Source: Prochlorococcus sp. MIT 0603
GTDB lineage: Bacteria > Cyanobacteriota > Cyanobacteriia > PCC-6307 > Cyanobiaceae
NCBI RefSeq assembly: GCF_000760215.1
Contig: NZ_JNAW01000001.1
Location: 62,001-126,000 of the forward strand
DNA length: 64,000 bases
Direction: 5' to 3'
Part shown: piece after piece, positions 55,071 through 64,000 of the stretch
Numbering within the stretch: the stretch's first letter is position 1
How the letters are laid out: each line of letters begins with the position of its first letter
The notes under the pieces: generated by a model
Databases searched by the model: none
What the model was told of the DNA's origin: nothing
Seen by the model: the letters and a program-made list of their open reading frames with translations, nothing else
Translations under genes and position numbers: made by a program

Positions 55071-56531
55071 TTAAGAAACTGATGAATTTTTTTCTAATTT
55101 TATTGATTTACCAAGTATTGCTGCGGCTGCTAAATGCCCACTCATTGTTGCACCTTCCATTGAATCTATATAATCTTGGCGCGTATAACTACCCGCTAAG
55201 AAAAAGTTTGGTATTGGTGTTGACTGTTTAGGTCTAAAAGGCTCCATCCCTGGTTCTTCTCTATATAAAGATTCAGTTAATTTTACAACGTTACTCCAAA
55301 TTAACTTTAGATTTTTAGCGGAAGGGAAAAGCTCTCTTACCTGAGCATCTGTATGCTCAACTATTTGTGTTTTCGATTTTGGAATCCATGGATCTCCTGG
55401 GGTTAGAACGCATTGTAGAAGAGATCCAAGTCCTTCTTTGCGATAATCTTCAGGACTTGTCAGTGCTAAATCAGCAAAACAACTGAAATCAGCATCAGCA
55501 CTATATAAGAGATTATCAAGCCCTGATGGTGTTTTGAGATTCATTTGTGCTGAGTTATTTTTTAATTCAGTCACCCATCCATCATATCTAAGTTGAACTG
55601 TCGCTACTGGAACTGCCTCTAAGTTATCGATAGCTGCAAATTGCGGGTATATTTTCCATTCCTGTGGGATTATTTTTTTAATGCCTGGAACATCACAGGC
55701 TGCAAGATATTTATCAGCTTGAATTTCTATTTCTCCATTAGGCGTATTCAGAATTATTCCAGTAACCGTAGGTGCTTTGGAGTTTTTATAACGAATTTCT
55801 TTGACTCTGTTTCGAAGGTGTAGTTTTGCACCTTTAGCTTCAAGATATTTGAGAATGGGTTTTGTTAGCCATTTGTGAGGAGAGCCTTTGAGGAGATTTA
55901 ATTTAGAGGCTTCTGTTTTTGCTGCAAACATCATAAATATTGTCAGCATGCATCTGGCTGACATTGCTTCACAATCAATAAACCCAAGAGCGTAAGCAAT
56001 GGGGTTCCACATCCTTTTAATGCTATTCAGACTTCCACCATGACTTAAAAACCAATCTTGAAAACTGATGCTATCCAACGCTCTAATCGTTTTCATTGCA
56101 CTTTCGTAATCAATAAGACCTTGCACAATTGGGCTAGTTCCTAGAGCAAGCGCATTCCTTAGTTTATCGATCCAGTTTAGTTGTGAAGTCGTGAAGAAGG
56201 CTTTAAGACCATTGAATGGTGCACCCAGTACAAAACGAAAATCTAGTGGTTTTACTTCTCCTCCTTTATTTACAAATAAATGCATATGCTCTTTGGGTAA
56301 CAAATTTTCTAATGCCCCCACTTTTTTCATCAGGGCAAAAAGATTTGCATAATTAAAGAAAAAAACATGGAGACCCATTTCTATATGGTTTCCGTCTTTA
56401 TCTTCCCAACTCCCTACTTTCCCACCTAAGAAGGGCCTGGCTTCATAAAGATCAACTTCATGGCCTTCATCTACAAGGTCTACTGCTGCAGAAAGGCCAG
56501 CTAGGCCAGCGCCAACTATGGCCACTTTCAT
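55071..56531 (-). CDS. crtQ: zeta-carotene desaturase
   Basis: The flavoenzyme converts zeta-carotene to lycopene via neurosporene. The 486 residues start with the FAD loop [17 protein letters not shown], and contain [14 protein letters not shown] and the C-terminal [21 protein letters not shown]. The family is plant-type CrtQ/ZDS rather than CrtI. It is divergent from the IscA-type gene at 56642. Confidence 0.94.
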   Translation of the reverse strand: MKVAIVGAGLAGLSAAVDLVDEGHEVDLYEARPFLGGKVGSWEDKDGNHIEMGLHVFFFNYANLFALMKKVGALENLLPKEHMHLFVNKGGEVKPLDFRFVLGAPFNGLKAFFTTSQLNWIDKLRNALALGTSPIVQGLIDYESAMKTIRALDSISFQDWFLSHGGSLNSIKRMWNPIAYALGFIDCEAMSARCMLTIFMMFAAKTEASKLNLLKGSPHKWLTKPILKYLEAKGAKLHLRNRVKEIRYKNSKAPTVTGIILNTPNGEIEIQADKYLAACDVPGIKKIIPQEWKIYPQFAAIDNLEAVPVATVQLRYDGWVTELKNNSAQMNLKTPSGLDNLLYSADADFSCFADLALTSPEDYRKEGLGSLLQCVLTPGDPWIPKSKTQIVEHTDAQVRELFPSAKNLKLIWSNVVKLTESLYREEPGMEPFRPKQSTPIPNFFLAGSYTRQDYIDSMEGATMSGHLAAAAILGKSIKLEKNSSVS

Positions 56532-56641
56532 GGATTTATTTGTAGGAACTTGCTAACGCTAATAACAATAGTTGAAATGTTGTATAAGACAAAATGGAAT
56601 GTTTATTAATAGACTGAGATTAGGGTATATGAAAAACACTG

Positions 56642-57037
56642 ATGAGTATTTCTCCTTTATCAAGTAATGAGACCCATAGCGCACAAAATGGCAAAGGAAT
56701 CTTAATTACTCAAATGGCGATGGAGCAATTGGCGAGACTTTGCAAGGAGAAAGGGGATGATCAATTATTGCGTGTAGGGGTTCGTTCAGGTGGATGCAGT
56801 GGCATGAGTTACACAATGGATTTTGTAACTGCAGTTTCTATAGAGAAAAATGATGAAGTTTATGAATATGTCACTAGTGATGGAATAGCTTTTAGAGTGG
56901 TTTGTGATCCCAAAAGCCTTTTATATATCTATGGCATGCAATTAGATTTCAGTAATGAACTAATAGGTGGTGGCTTTAATTTTACAAATCCAAATGCCAC
57001 ACAAACCTGTGGTTGTGGAAGTTCATTTGCTGTTTGA
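56642..57037 (+). CDS. IscA/SufA-type Fe-S carrier
   Basis: The 131-residue protein has the A-type carrier motifs GGCSGMSYTMDF and the C-terminal CGCGSSF, providing three cysteines for an Fe-S cluster. It delivers clusters from the SUF machinery to targets. Residues 1-25 are a Ser/Asn-rich leader. The suf operon is 42 kb away, but the functions should link. Confidence 0.93.
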   Translation: MSISPLSSNETHSAQNGKGILITQMAMEQLARLCKEKGDDQLLRVGVRSGGCSGMSYTMDFVTAVSIEKNDEVYEYVTSDGIAFRVVCDPKSLLYIYGMQLDFSNELIGGGFNFTNPNATQTCGCGSSFAV

Positions 57038-57083
57038 AAATTAACCGTATCTTTTATTCAATTCACCCATAACTTGTCATCTA

Positions 57084-57503
57084 ATGGATCTTAATAACGA
57101 GAGTCTCTTTGACAATGCTATGTCTAGATATCAATCTGGCGAAGAGGCAAGTGAGTTAATTAGAGACTTTGAAGAGATTACGAATTCTTCTCCTAATCAA
57201 TCAGCAGGTTGGACGTGCTTGTCTTGGTTGCAATTGCTCTGCAATAAGCACCGAGATGCTCTCAAGTCAGCTCGAATTGCAGTTAAATTAAACCCTCAAG
57301 ACCCTCAATCAAGAATTAATCTGAGTATTGCCTTGCTAGAAACCAATTCCAAAGGAGTTAGAGAACATATTGATTTTGTTAAAAGAGCTGTATTGATAGT
57401 TCCAGAACTTGAGAAAGAATTGAAAGATTCAATAAACGATGGACTTAGTCGTAAGCCTGATTGGGACTCGTTGAAAAAGATTCAAACCTGGCTGGACTTC
57501 TGA
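57084..57503 (+). CDS. TPR-like helical protein, unknown
   Basis: The 139-residue protein has TPR-like helical pairs: FDNAMSRYQSGEEASELIRD, WTCLSWLQLLCNKHRDALKS and AVKLNPQDPQSRINLSIALL. TPR proteins bind partner proteins. The partner is not known. It lies 46 bases after the IscA-type gene and runs directly into the next gene. Confidence 0.8.
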   Translation: MDLNNESLFDNAMSRYQSGEEASELIRDFEEITNSSPNQSAGWTCLSWLQLLCNKHRDALKSARIAVKLNPQDPQSRINLSIALLETNSKGVREHIDFVKRAVLIVPELEKELKDSINDGLSRKPDWDSLKKIQTWLDF

Positions 57504-57504
57504 T

Positions 57505-58719
57505 TTGACTAAATTACTTTTAATTAGTAATGGTCATGGAGAGGATCTCTCAGGTTCGATATTAGGAAATGAGCTGAAAAAACAAGGTCATGAGGTTGCT
57601 GCATTCCCTTTGGTTGGCAAGGGTAATGCTTATACCAAATCAGATATAAAAACGCATGGTATGCGGAAAGAATTTAGTACTGGGGGTCTAGGTTATACAA
57701 GTTTGATAGGAAGGTTAACTGAGTTGGTGCAAGGGCAACTATTTTATTTGATTTGGACTTTTTTGCGTTTATTACAAATAGCAAGGAGTTACGACTTCCT
57801 TATTGTTGTTGGAGATGTTGTGCCAATTTTGGCTGCATGGTTAAGCCATCGAAAGATGGTTGTTTATTTGGTTGCATATTCAAGTCATTATGAAGGTAAA
57901 TTGCGTTTACCCTGGCCTGCTGCAAGTTGTTTGAAAAGCAAGCGTTGTTTAGAGATTTTTACTAGGGATGACTTGACTGCTAAAGATTTAACATTGCAAT
58001 TGAAGCGTTCGGTTCTTTTCTTAGGCAATCCATTTATGGATATTGTTTTAAAGCCTAAGAAGCCTTTACCTCAAAGATTGTTTCGTTTGGGGTTATTGCC
58101 AGGTAGTCGTCGACCTGAACTAGATCAAAACTTGTTGATAATTTTAAGAGTATTGCAGTCTTTACCTCAATCTATTCTGACTAACTCAGAGTTTAGTTTT
58201 GATATGGCATTGGTAAATGCTTTAAATGATAGAGCTTTGTGGAAATTAATTAGTAAAGATGGATGGCAAATAATTGCAAATTCGGAAGCGAATAGTTTTT
58301 CACATATCTTGAATCATGGTTTTTGCTCAGTGAAAGTGCATAGGAACTCTTTTGCACAGGTTTTGCAAAGCAGTGATGTTCTTTTATGTATGGCTGGCAC
58401 TGCAGTTGAGCAAGCTGTTGGTTTGGGAAAACCAGTAATTCAAATTCCTGGTAAAGGCCCCCAATTTACATCTGCTTTTGCTGAAGCTCAGAGAAGATTA
58501 CTTGGTAAAACAGTTTTTTGTGCAGAAGGCAATGTTGTTAAGGGAAGCAATATATTTTTAAGTACAGCTGATTTAATTGTAGATATATTTAATCGAGTTC
58601 ACAGAGATATTGAACTCAAAGAAAATTGTAGGAAAGAGGCTTCTATGAGACTTGGCACAGATGGAGGAACACAACGTATCGCAGAATCTATTAAAAACTT
58701 GATTTTTTATAATGTATAA
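57505..58719 (+). CDS. lipid-A-disaccharide-synthase-related glycosyltransferase
   Basis: The 404-residue protein opens with LLLISNGHGEDLSGS and has LPGSRRPELDQ, CMAGTAVEQAVGLGKP and IPGKGPQFT, all of the LpxB-related cyanobacterial family. It is not classic LpxB; the acceptor is unknown. The start is TTG at 57505, one base after the TPR gene stop. The window's first gene is a distant relative. Confidence 0.85.
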   Translation: MTKLLLISNGHGEDLSGSILGNELKKQGHEVAAFPLVGKGNAYTKSDIKTHGMRKEFSTGGLGYTSLIGRLTELVQGQLFYLIWTFLRLLQIARSYDFLIVVGDVVPILAAWLSHRKMVVYLVAYSSHYEGKLRLPWPAASCLKSKRCLEIFTRDDLTAKDLTLQLKRSVLFLGNPFMDIVLKPKKPLPQRLFRLGLLPGSRRPELDQNLLIILRVLQSLPQSILTNSEFSFDMALVNALNDRALWKLISKDGWQIIANSEANSFSHILNHGFCSVKVHRNSFAQVLQSSDVLLCMAGTAVEQAVGLGKPVIQIPGKGPQFTSAFAEAQRRLLGKTVFCAEGNVVKGSNIFLSTADLIVDIFNRVHRDIELKENCRKEASMRLGTDGGTQRIAESIKNLIFYNV

Positions 58720-58744
58720 AACCCAAAAAGAATATTGTAGGTTG

Positions 58745-59680
58745 TCATGAGGCGATTGTAATTGCCGAGAGTGCTTCGTTAAGCATAGGGTAAGTAAATT
58801 TAAAAGCTACTGTTGAGAGGCGTTCTGAATCAACCCTCTGTCCTTCAAGAACTACTTTTGCCCCATCGCCTAATAAAAGTTTCAGAATTAATTCTGGAAC
58901 TGGTAAAAGTGTTGGTCTATTAAGAGTTTTGCCCAAAGTCTCGCAGAATTTAGACATCGTTACAGGGTTTGGACTTACACCATTGAAAACCCCTTCCCAA
59001 TTGCGATTGATTAGTGCATTCTCAATCATATTGCATAAATCACTTCTATGAATCCAGCTCATCCATTGCTCTCCATTTCCAATCGGTCCTCCAAAACCTG
59101 CTTTGAAAATCGGTAGCATTTTACCTAATGCGCCCCCATCTTTTTCAAGTACTATTCCTGTTCTAATTATTACCAATCTTGTTTGCATAGGTTTCTTCAA
59201 AGAATTATCTTCCCATTCGGCACATAGTTCAGCAAGAAAGTCTGTACCTGCCCTGCTTCTTTCAGTGAAGATTGAGTCTGAGCTTGTACCATAAAACCCT
59301 ATTGCTGAGCCATTTACTAATATTTGTGGAGGCGTTTTTAGTTTTGACATTGCATGTATTAAATAGGAAGTTGTTTTTAACCGACTGCTTTTTATGGCTT
59401 GGCAATTTTTTTTGGACCAACGTTTGTTTGCAATAGGTTCACCAGCAAGATTGATTACACCTTCAGCATTTATTAGGGCATCCATGAGAGCACCTTTCTC
59501 CCAACTCGAATGCAAAGTTGGGTTACTCTTTATGAAAGTACTTTCATTATTTGCACAATAAAACTTTAATTTTTCTTTCTCCTTTCGACTAACTATTGTT
59601 AGTTGATGACCGGACTTTAGAAGTTTAGGGACTAATTCAGAGCCAATAAAACCTGAACATCCAAGTAGTAGTAAACGCAT
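58745..59680 (-). CDS. TIGR01777-type SDR epimerase
   Basis: The 311-residue protein has an N-terminal NAD(P)-binding loop LLLGCSGFIGSELV, the GEPIANKRW motif, YGTSSDSIFTE, and a C-terminal DUF1731 domain with LPVPELILKLLLGDGA. The reaction is unknown; plant relatives act in chloroplast division. It is convergent with the LpxB-related gene and divergent from ndhO. Confidence 0.9.
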   Translation of the reverse strand: MRLLLLGCSGFIGSELVPKLLKSGHQLTIVSRKEKEKLKFYCANNESTFIKSNPTLHSSWEKGALMDALINAEGVINLAGEPIANKRWSKKNCQAIKSSRLKTTSYLIHAMSKLKTPPQILVNGSAIGFYGTSSDSIFTERSRAGTDFLAELCAEWEDNSLKKPMQTRLVIIRTGIVLEKDGGALGKMLPIFKAGFGGPIGNGEQWMSWIHRSDLCNMIENALINRNWEGVFNGVSPNPVTMSKFCETLGKTLNRPTLLPVPELILKLLLGDGAKVVLEGQRVDSERLSTVAFKFTYPMLNEALSAITIAS

Positions 59681-59759
59681 AAAACCTCATGACATTGATG
59701 GAATGAGCATTGGTGTTAAATAATTAAATGCTTATCATTTGAGTAGAATAAACTCTTTT

Positions 59760-60008
59760 ATGACTGAACAACCCTCTTCAGTTAAAGTTCCTAGGCCTTT
59801 TCGCAAGGGATCCTTAGTTCGTGTGAATGCAGAAGCCTATAAAAATAGTGTTGAATCTTTAGCGAGTGACACATCTCTTCCGGATTATATTTTTGAAGGT
59901 CCAGGAGAGCTGCTGCTTGTTCAGGGTGATTATGCTCAAGTTCGTTGGCGCAGGCCTGTTCCTGATATTTGGTTCCGGCTTGATCAATTAGAGACATGGA
60001 CTGCTTGA
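59760..60008 (+). CDS. ndhO: NDH-1 subunit O
   Basis: The 82-residue protein is a soluble subunit of the thylakoid NDH-1 complex, used in respiration and cyclic electron flow. It has RPFRKGSLVRVNAEAY, FEGPGELLLVQGDYAQVRWR and VPDIWFRLDQLE, which match NdhO. The start is ATG 59760; a frame from 59739 would add seven residues without support. It is convergent with a DnaJ gene. Confidence 0.92.
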   Translation: MTEQPSSVKVPRPFRKGSLVRVNAEAYKNSVESLASDTSLPDYIFEGPGELLLVQGDYAQVRWRRPVPDIWFRLDQLETWTA

Positions 60009-60015
60009 TGGGTTG

Positions 60016-60672
60016 TTAGCAAGCTGTTAAGTGCTTTCTTTCTTTCTTTAGCTTCAGTCGCATTTTTGATGCTTGACGTAGCATTTCGTTACCATCATGT
60101 AGATAATTTTCTACATAACCTGATGTATATCTTTCCCATTCATTAATACCATCTTGTATTTCTGAAAAACATTGATAAAGGCTGAGACTAAAGTAATTTG
60201 CTTCAACAGGAGTTGGATGAGACTGATAAATATCTTTTGCTTGGTTTATTTTTCTTTGACTGCTAGTAATATATTTACAGAAACATCCCATCAACATATC
60301 GTCGTAAGGATCAGCTGATAGCTCTTTTAATTTTACAGGAAATTGATTGAGGATTTCACCCATTAATCTATCTATTGGAGAATAAACAATTTTTATCCAT
60401 AGACCTATTGCATGGTCAGTGACATGACCTTTCTTCTTGGGAACTTGATATTCCTCATGATTTCTTTTGGAATTTTCCTGTACTGGGCTATTCCGCCCAT
60501 TGGTTTTATCATTTCTTAGTTTTTCCCACGCTGCATTTATAGCAAGAATTTTATTTTGATCGCCTCCAGTATCAGGATGGTATTTTTTTGCCAGCTTTCT
60601 GTATGCGGCTTTGATTTCCTTCAGTTCTGAGTTGTGCGAAATGCCTAGAACTTTGTAGGGATCTTGTTTCAT
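60016..60672 (-). CDS. J-domain protein, unknown partner
   Basis: The 218-residue protein starts with a J-domain (YKVLGISHNSELKEIKAAYR) that includes the HPD motif in YHPDTGG. The rest is helical and polar with no zinc-finger or C-terminal DnaJ domain, so it is a type III J-protein that stimulates an Hsp70. The client is unknown. It lies downstream of cysK on the same strand with a 24-base gap. Confidence 0.9.
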   Translation of the reverse strand: MKQDPYKVLGISHNSELKEIKAAYRKLAKKYHPDTGGDQNKILAINAAWEKLRNDKTNGRNSPVQENSKRNHEEYQVPKKKGHVTDHAIGLWIKIVYSPIDRLMGEILNQFPVKLKELSADPYDDMLMGCFCKYITSSQRKINQAKDIYQSHPTPVEANYFSLSLYQCFSEIQDGINEWERYTSGYVENYLHDGNEMLRQASKMRLKLKKERKHLTAC

Positions 60673-60696
60673 TTTAATTATTTTCGAATGAATCTT

Positions 60697-61665
60697 TTAA
60701 ATGCATCCATCGATTTTTGGCTGAAATGATGAAACATTGTTGAACATAGGTGTAGATAAATATCTTTCTCCAAAACTGGGTAAAACAACAACCAACCTTT
60801 TATTGCTCATATTAGATGTACATCCTATTTTAAGAGCCGCAGCAACAGCCGCTCCACTACTGATTCCACTAAGGAGTCCCTCTTGACGAGCAAGTTGTCT
60901 GCCGGTTTCCATTGCTTCATCATCGCTAATTTTTAAAACTTCATCAATTAATGAAGTGTCTAGTACTTTGGGGATAAAACCAGCACCTATACCTTGAATA
61001 ATATGTGCACCAGGTTGTCCCCCAGACAGTACAGCACTATTTGCAGGCTCTACTCCAAAAACTTTGATGTTTGGGTTTTTTTTCTTAAGAACTCTTGCGC
61101 ATCCAGTGATTGTCCCACCAGTACCAATCCCTGCAACTAAGCCATCAATATCTCCTTCACAATCTAACCAAATCTCTTCTGCTGTAGTTGTCTCATGGAT
61201 TTTTGGATTTGCAAGATTATCAAATTGCTGTAATAAATATGAGTTTGGAATTTGATTGACTAATTCTTTAGCAAGGTTAATAGCTCCTTGTATCCCTTCA
61301 TTCCCAGGAGTTAGTTGGATTTCAGCGCCATAAGCACGAAGCATGGCCCTTCTTTCAGTACTCATTGAATCAGGCATTGTAAGAATTAATCGATACCCTT
61401 TTGCGGCTGCAACCATTGCTAGTGCTATCCCTGTATTACCGCTTGTTGGCTCTATAAGAACTGTTTTTGTTGGACTGATGGTACCTTTTTGTTCAGCTTC
61501 TACGACCATTGCGCCAGCAATACGATCTTTGACAGATGATGTTGGATTAAAGCTTTCGAGCTTTGCTAATAAATGAGCATTGCATCCATATATTTGAGGA
61601 AGACGATTTAGTCTCACTAGGGGTGTTCGCCCTACTAACTGTGTTATGTCGGTTGCTATTGGCAT
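60697..61665 (-). CDS. cysK: cysteine synthase (O-acetylserine sulfhydrylase)
   Basis: The PLP enzyme makes cysteine from O-acetylserine and sulfide. From ATG 61665 it has 322 residues, the usual CysK length. Lys46 in [11 protein letters not shown] binds [14 protein letters not shown] binds substrate and GTGGTITG the phosphate. An upstream ATG at 61713 would add 16 residues; I prefer 61665 because AAAGGAAG lies just before it. cysH and sufS in this window handle earlier and later sulfur steps. Confidence 0.94.
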   Translation of the reverse strand: MPIATDITQLVGRTPLVRLNRLPQIYGCNAHLLAKLESFNPTSSVKDRIAGAMVVEAEQKGTISPTKTVLIEPTSGNTGIALAMVAAAKGYRLILTMPDSMSTERRAMLRAYGAEIQLTPGNEGIQGAINLAKELVNQIPNSYLLQQFDNLANPKIHETTTAEEIWLDCEGDIDGLVAGIGTGGTITGCARVLKKKNPNIKVFGVEPANSAVLSGGQPGAHIIQGIGAGFIPKVLDTSLIDEVLKISDDEAMETGRQLARQEGLLSGISSGAAVAAALKIGCTSNMSNKRLVVVLPSFGERYLSTPMFNNVSSFQPKIDGCI

Positions 61666-61774
61666 TACTTCCTTTAATAATTTGCCTGAGTAAGATGTAT
61701 AAGTTGAATTCATTTCTATATTATTTTCAATTAGGAGTGAAAATCAATAAAATCAATAAGTTTGAGAAATCACC

Positions 61775-62035
61775 GTGTATTTAATTGAGCTTGCTCTGAA
61801 ATTGAGCCCATTTCCATTGTCTGTACAACGTAAGGATTTAAAAGAAGCTAAGGCGCTTTATAACTCCTTAAAAGAAGCGATGAAGAATGGTGATCCAAAA
61901 CTGTTGGAAATTAATTGTGAGCAAGTAGAAGACAAGCAGATAGCCGTATTACTCAGTGAAGTTTTAGCTGTGCAGATGTATGAAAAAACCGCTGGACCAA
62001 GTGGAAGTAGACGCCCTGGATTTACTTTTGATTAA
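61775..62035 (+). CDS. 86-residue soluble protein, unknown
   Basis: The protein has two helical segments (KEAKALYNSLKEAMKNGDPK and IAVLLSEVLAVQMYEKTAG) and a tail GPSGSRRPGFTFD. I do not recognise the family. The start is GTG at 61775. The next gene, an ABC ATPase, begins 9 bases later. Confidence 0.65.
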   Translation: MYLIELALKLSPFPLSVQRKDLKEAKALYNSLKEAMKNGDPKLLEINCEQVEDKQIAVLLSEVLAVQMYEKTAGPSGSRRPGFTFD

Positions 62036-62043
62036 TAAGTGAA

Positions 62044-62742
62044 ATGGTAGAACCATTAAAGCAATTTTCTAACAGGCAGAATCCTTCCAAAGAGATGATT
62101 TTGAAGGATGTTTCTTATTCTTGGAAACCTGGAACGAATGCTTTAAGAAATTGCACTTTGTCTATTCCATTCCCTGGTTTGTGGATGCTTGTTGGAGGGA
62201 ATGGTAGTGGGAAAAGTACTTTATTTCGCTTAATAAGTGGTTTGATTACTCCACAGCAGGGCCAATTTTTTTGTTCATTTAAACCTTCATTGCTTTTGCA
62301 AAACCCAGATCACCAGTTGCTTTTACCGACTTGTGCTAGTGATTTGTTGTTAAGTCTTCCTTCTAACTTGAATGCTAAAGAAAGAAATGAACGTATTCAA
62401 CATGTTTTAAATCAAGTTGGATTAGAGGAGATGACCGACAGACCTATTCATACACTTAGTGGAGGTCAGAAGCAGCGATTAGCTCTTGCTGGGGCTTTAT
62501 TAAGTCAAGCTGATTTGCTTTTGCTTGATGAACCAACTGCCTTGTTAGATCCTAAGAGTCAAAAATCTATCTTGGAAATAGTCAGAAACATTGCAAGTAA
62601 TACTAATAAACATCCAATAACAGCCCTTTGGATTACGCATCGTCTTGAAGAGCTCACATATTGTGATGGTGCTGCAATTATGGAACAAGGGAGTTTAGGA
62701 CAATGGTTTCCTGGTTCTGAAGTAATTACCAAATTAACTTGA
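62044..62742 (+). CDS. CbiO-like ABC ATPase
   Basis: The 232-residue ATPase has Walker [23 protein letters not shown] (the Q-loop form QNPDxQ of energy-coupling-factor ATPases), LSGGQKQRLALAGALL and LLLDEPTALLD. This is typical of ECF-type vitamin or metal importers. No permease lies next to it; the partner must be elsewhere. It is followed by the tRNA-Asn gene after 43 bases. Confidence 0.88.
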   Translation: MVEPLKQFSNRQNPSKEMILKDVSYSWKPGTNALRNCTLSIPFPGLWMLVGGNGSGKSTLFRLISGLITPQQGQFFCSFKPSLLLQNPDHQLLLPTCASDLLLSLPSNLNAKERNERIQHVLNQVGLEEMTDRPIHTLSGGQKQRLALAGALLSQADLLLLDEPTALLDPKSQKSILEIVRNIASNTNKHPITALWITHRLEELTYCDGAAIMEQGSLGQWFPGSEVITKLT

Positions 62743-62785
62743 CTTGCGATACGAGGGGTATCAAGGCTAGGTTCTGTTTGTTTAA

Positions 62786-62857
62786 TCCTCGGTAGCTCAG
62801 CGGTAGAGCGATCGGCTGTTAACCGATTGGTCGCAGGTTCGAATCCCGCCCGGGGAG
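62786..62857 (+). tRNA. tRNA-Asn(GTT)
   Basis: The 72-base gene folds with acceptor TCCTCGG/CCGGGGA and discriminator G. The anticodon loop is CTGTTAA with anticodon GTT, and the T-arm GTTCGAATC is normal. CCA is not encoded. Confidence 0.97.
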
Positions 62858-62874
62858 TTTGATTTACCTCTACT

Positions 62875-62908
62875 AAGACCCCTTGATGATTTAGGGGTCT
62901 TATTTTTT
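62875..62908 (+). terminator. intrinsic terminator after tRNA-Asn
   Basis: Nine-base arms AAGACCCCT and AGGGGTCTT enclose a nine-base loop and are followed by ATTTTTTG. Strong stem and T-run make this the clearest terminator of the window. It isolates the tRNA from rpaA. The stretch to 63143 holds no ORF and is probably the rpaA promoter and leader, with TTGACA at 63076 as a possible -35 box but no clear matching -10. Confidence 0.85.
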
Positions 62909-63143
62909 GTAATTATTTGGTGATTTTTGATGCATATTCATTGAATTTAGAAAAATCCTATAGGTTAAATTACTGAGTTGGACCTTTGAAAGGTTACAAT
63001 TCCTTTTAACAAACTTTTCCAAACAATTTTTGTAGGTTTTATTTGAGCTCTTGATTCTTAATTAAATAAGACATCTTGACAGAATCGTACAAATCTTGAT
63101 CAAGTAGTAATTTCTACTTGTTTTTATAACTCACCAGGATCTA

Positions 63144-63941
63144 ATGAAACCTTGCGTTTTACTTATAGAAGATGATAAGGATATGCGCGAATTAGTTGCA
63201 GGTCATTTAACACATACAGGTTTCGATGTTCAGCTTGCGGAAGATGGGATCAAAGGCCAAGCTTTAGCGCTGCAATATACCCCTGATTTAGTCCTTCTAG
63301 ATTTAATGCTGCCTAATGTTGATGGACTTACTCTTTGCCAGCGTTTGAGAAGAGACGAGCGGACTGCTTCCATTCCTATTCTTATGATTACAGCTTTGGG
63401 TGCAACAAAAGATAAAGTGACAGGTTTCAATTCTGGTGCTGATGATTACTTAACAAAGCCATTCGATCTTGAAGAATTACATGTTCGTATTAAAGCTCTT
63501 CTAAGGAGAACAAATCGTGCTCCCTTGGGGAGCACTGGGCAACCGGAAATTCTTAATTATGGACCTTTAACTTTAGTTCCCGAAAGATTTGAAGCCATTT
63601 GGTTTGAGAGTCCTGTTCGCTTAACTCATCTAGAGTTTGAATTGTTACATTGCTTGCTTCAAAGGCATGGTCAAACCGTTGCTCCATCATTAATTTTGAA
63701 AGAAGTTTGGGGTTATGAACCTGATGATGATATTGAAACAATTCGAGTACATGTTCGTCATTTGAGAACAAAGCTAGAACCGGAGCCTAGAAAACCTAGA
63801 TTTATTAAAACAGTCTATGGTGCTGGTTATTGTTTGGAATTGCCTAAAGGTAATCAGATTGAGGAAGTTAAAGAACTTATATTTAATAAAATGACTAAAG
63901 GACAATCGTCTAATCAAGAAAATGATACTAGTAATCAGTAA
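63144..63941 (+). CDS. rpaA: OmpR-type response regulator RpaA
   Basis: The 265-residue protein has a receiver domain (phospho-acceptor Asp53 in LLDLMLP, acid pocket EDD at 9-11, Lys105 in LTKPFD) and a winged-helix domain ([18 protein letters not shown] and [16 protein letters not shown]). The close match to marine RpaA sequences, as I remember them, supports the name. RpaA is the master output regulator of the circadian clock, phosphorylated by SasA. The C-terminal tail is polar. A confusion with RpaB is unlikely, since that starts differently. Confidence 0.85.
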   Translation: MKPCVLLIEDDKDMRELVAGHLTHTGFDVQLAEDGIKGQALALQYTPDLVLLDLMLPNVDGLTLCQRLRRDERTASIPILMITALGATKDKVTGFNSGADDYLTKPFDLEELHVRIKALLRRTNRAPLGSTGQPEILNYGPLTLVPERFEAIWFESPVRLTHLEFELLHCLLQRHGQTVAPSLILKEVWGYEPDDDIETIRVHVRHLRTKLEPEPRKPRFIKTVYGAGYCLELPKGNQIEEVKELIFNKMTKGQSSNQENDTSNQ

Positions 63942-63945
63942 TTAT

Positions 63946-64000
63946 TTATTTTACATAGGATAGTTCTATTAAAGTAACTTCCCATGCTATTCGAGAATTA
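63946..64000 (-). CDS. 3' end of a minus-strand gene, possibly holB
   Basis: The open minus-strand frame that enters from the right edge reads NSRIAWEVTLIELSYVK and stops at 63946, four bases after the rpaA stop. The WEV-x-LIEL pattern resembles the C-terminus of the DNA polymerase III delta' subunit, which follows rpaA in picocyanobacteria as I remember. Only 17 residues are visible, so this is tentative. Confidence 0.38.
   Translation of the reverse strand, partial: NSRIAWEVTLIELSYVK

Noticed and set aside
62993-63012. HLR1 (RpaB-type) site in the rpaA leader
   Set aside because: GTTACAAT at 62993 fits one half, but the second half at the right spacing has several mismatches.

Overview
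The window looks like a core-genome segment of a marine picocyanobacterium, most probably a low-light Prochlorococcus (inference, no search run). The reasons are AT-rich DNA, very short intergenic gaps, photosynthesis genes scattered among housekeeping genes (psbX, ycf66, two hli genes, a petL candidate, ndhO, crr7, crtQ, rpaA), many cyanobacterial families of unknown function, and no mobile element, CRISPR array or rRNA.

Layout. 1-7,600: a truncated LpxB-like glycosyltransferase behind tRNA-Leu, then accC, a YggT protein, psbX, ycf66, hli, an SbmA/ABCD-type ABC transporter, a HIT protein and def. 7,664-16,400: an S9 peptidase, the sufBCDS iron-sulfur operon (minus strand) and a divergent 124-residue protein of unknown role, then a DUF4912 protein and a 56-residue membrane protein. 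16,400-28,540: pgm, rarA, a phosphopantetheinyl transferase back to back with bcp, overlapping cysH-coaX, type-2 NADH dehydrogenase, and an ion-transport block (DASS carrier, KtrB/TrkH, KtrA) ending in anmK. 28,546-35,460: a ribbon-helix-helix protein with a repeat-rich divergent region, a Nif11-leader-like small protein, ABC-F, an HtrA protease, small cyanobacterial proteins, a 49-residue Hli and xseAB. 35,457-49,860: mostly minus strand, with YihY, an inositol-phosphatase-like protein, TolC and a DUF512 radical-SAM protein; then nadB, a VKOR-thioredoxin fusion, rimO, several tiny genes, a FemAB-like protein, a RibD-like reductase and a tandem PTPS protein. 49,889-64,000: aroK, crr7, GST, rbfA, nagZ-like, hemD, crtQ with an SRPBCC partner, an IscA-type carrier, an LpxB-related protein, ndhO, a DnaJ protein, cysK, a CbiO-like ATPase, tRNA-Asn with a clear terminator, rpaA, and what may be the 3' end of holB.

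How the genes connect. Sulfur runs through cysH, cysK, sufS and sufBCD and on to Fe-S users (rimO, the DUF512 protein; the IscA-type protein may act as carrier). Photosynthetic electron flow is served by psbX, the petL candidate, ndhO and crr7, with crtQ for carotenoids and Hli proteins for photoprotection. anmK and the NagZ-like hydrolase could form the core of a cell-wall recycling route. The DASS-KtrB-KtrA block handles ions. RpaA is a global circadian-output regulator.

No obvious new multi-gene system is present. The best leads are the suf control region with its divergent unknown gene, a rimO with no ordinary start codon before its first cluster cysteine, an orphan Nif11-like peptide ending in a double glycine, a duplicated PTPS enzyme with both active sites kept, a tRNA-Leu that reads as A34 (AAG), and several small unlisted genes.
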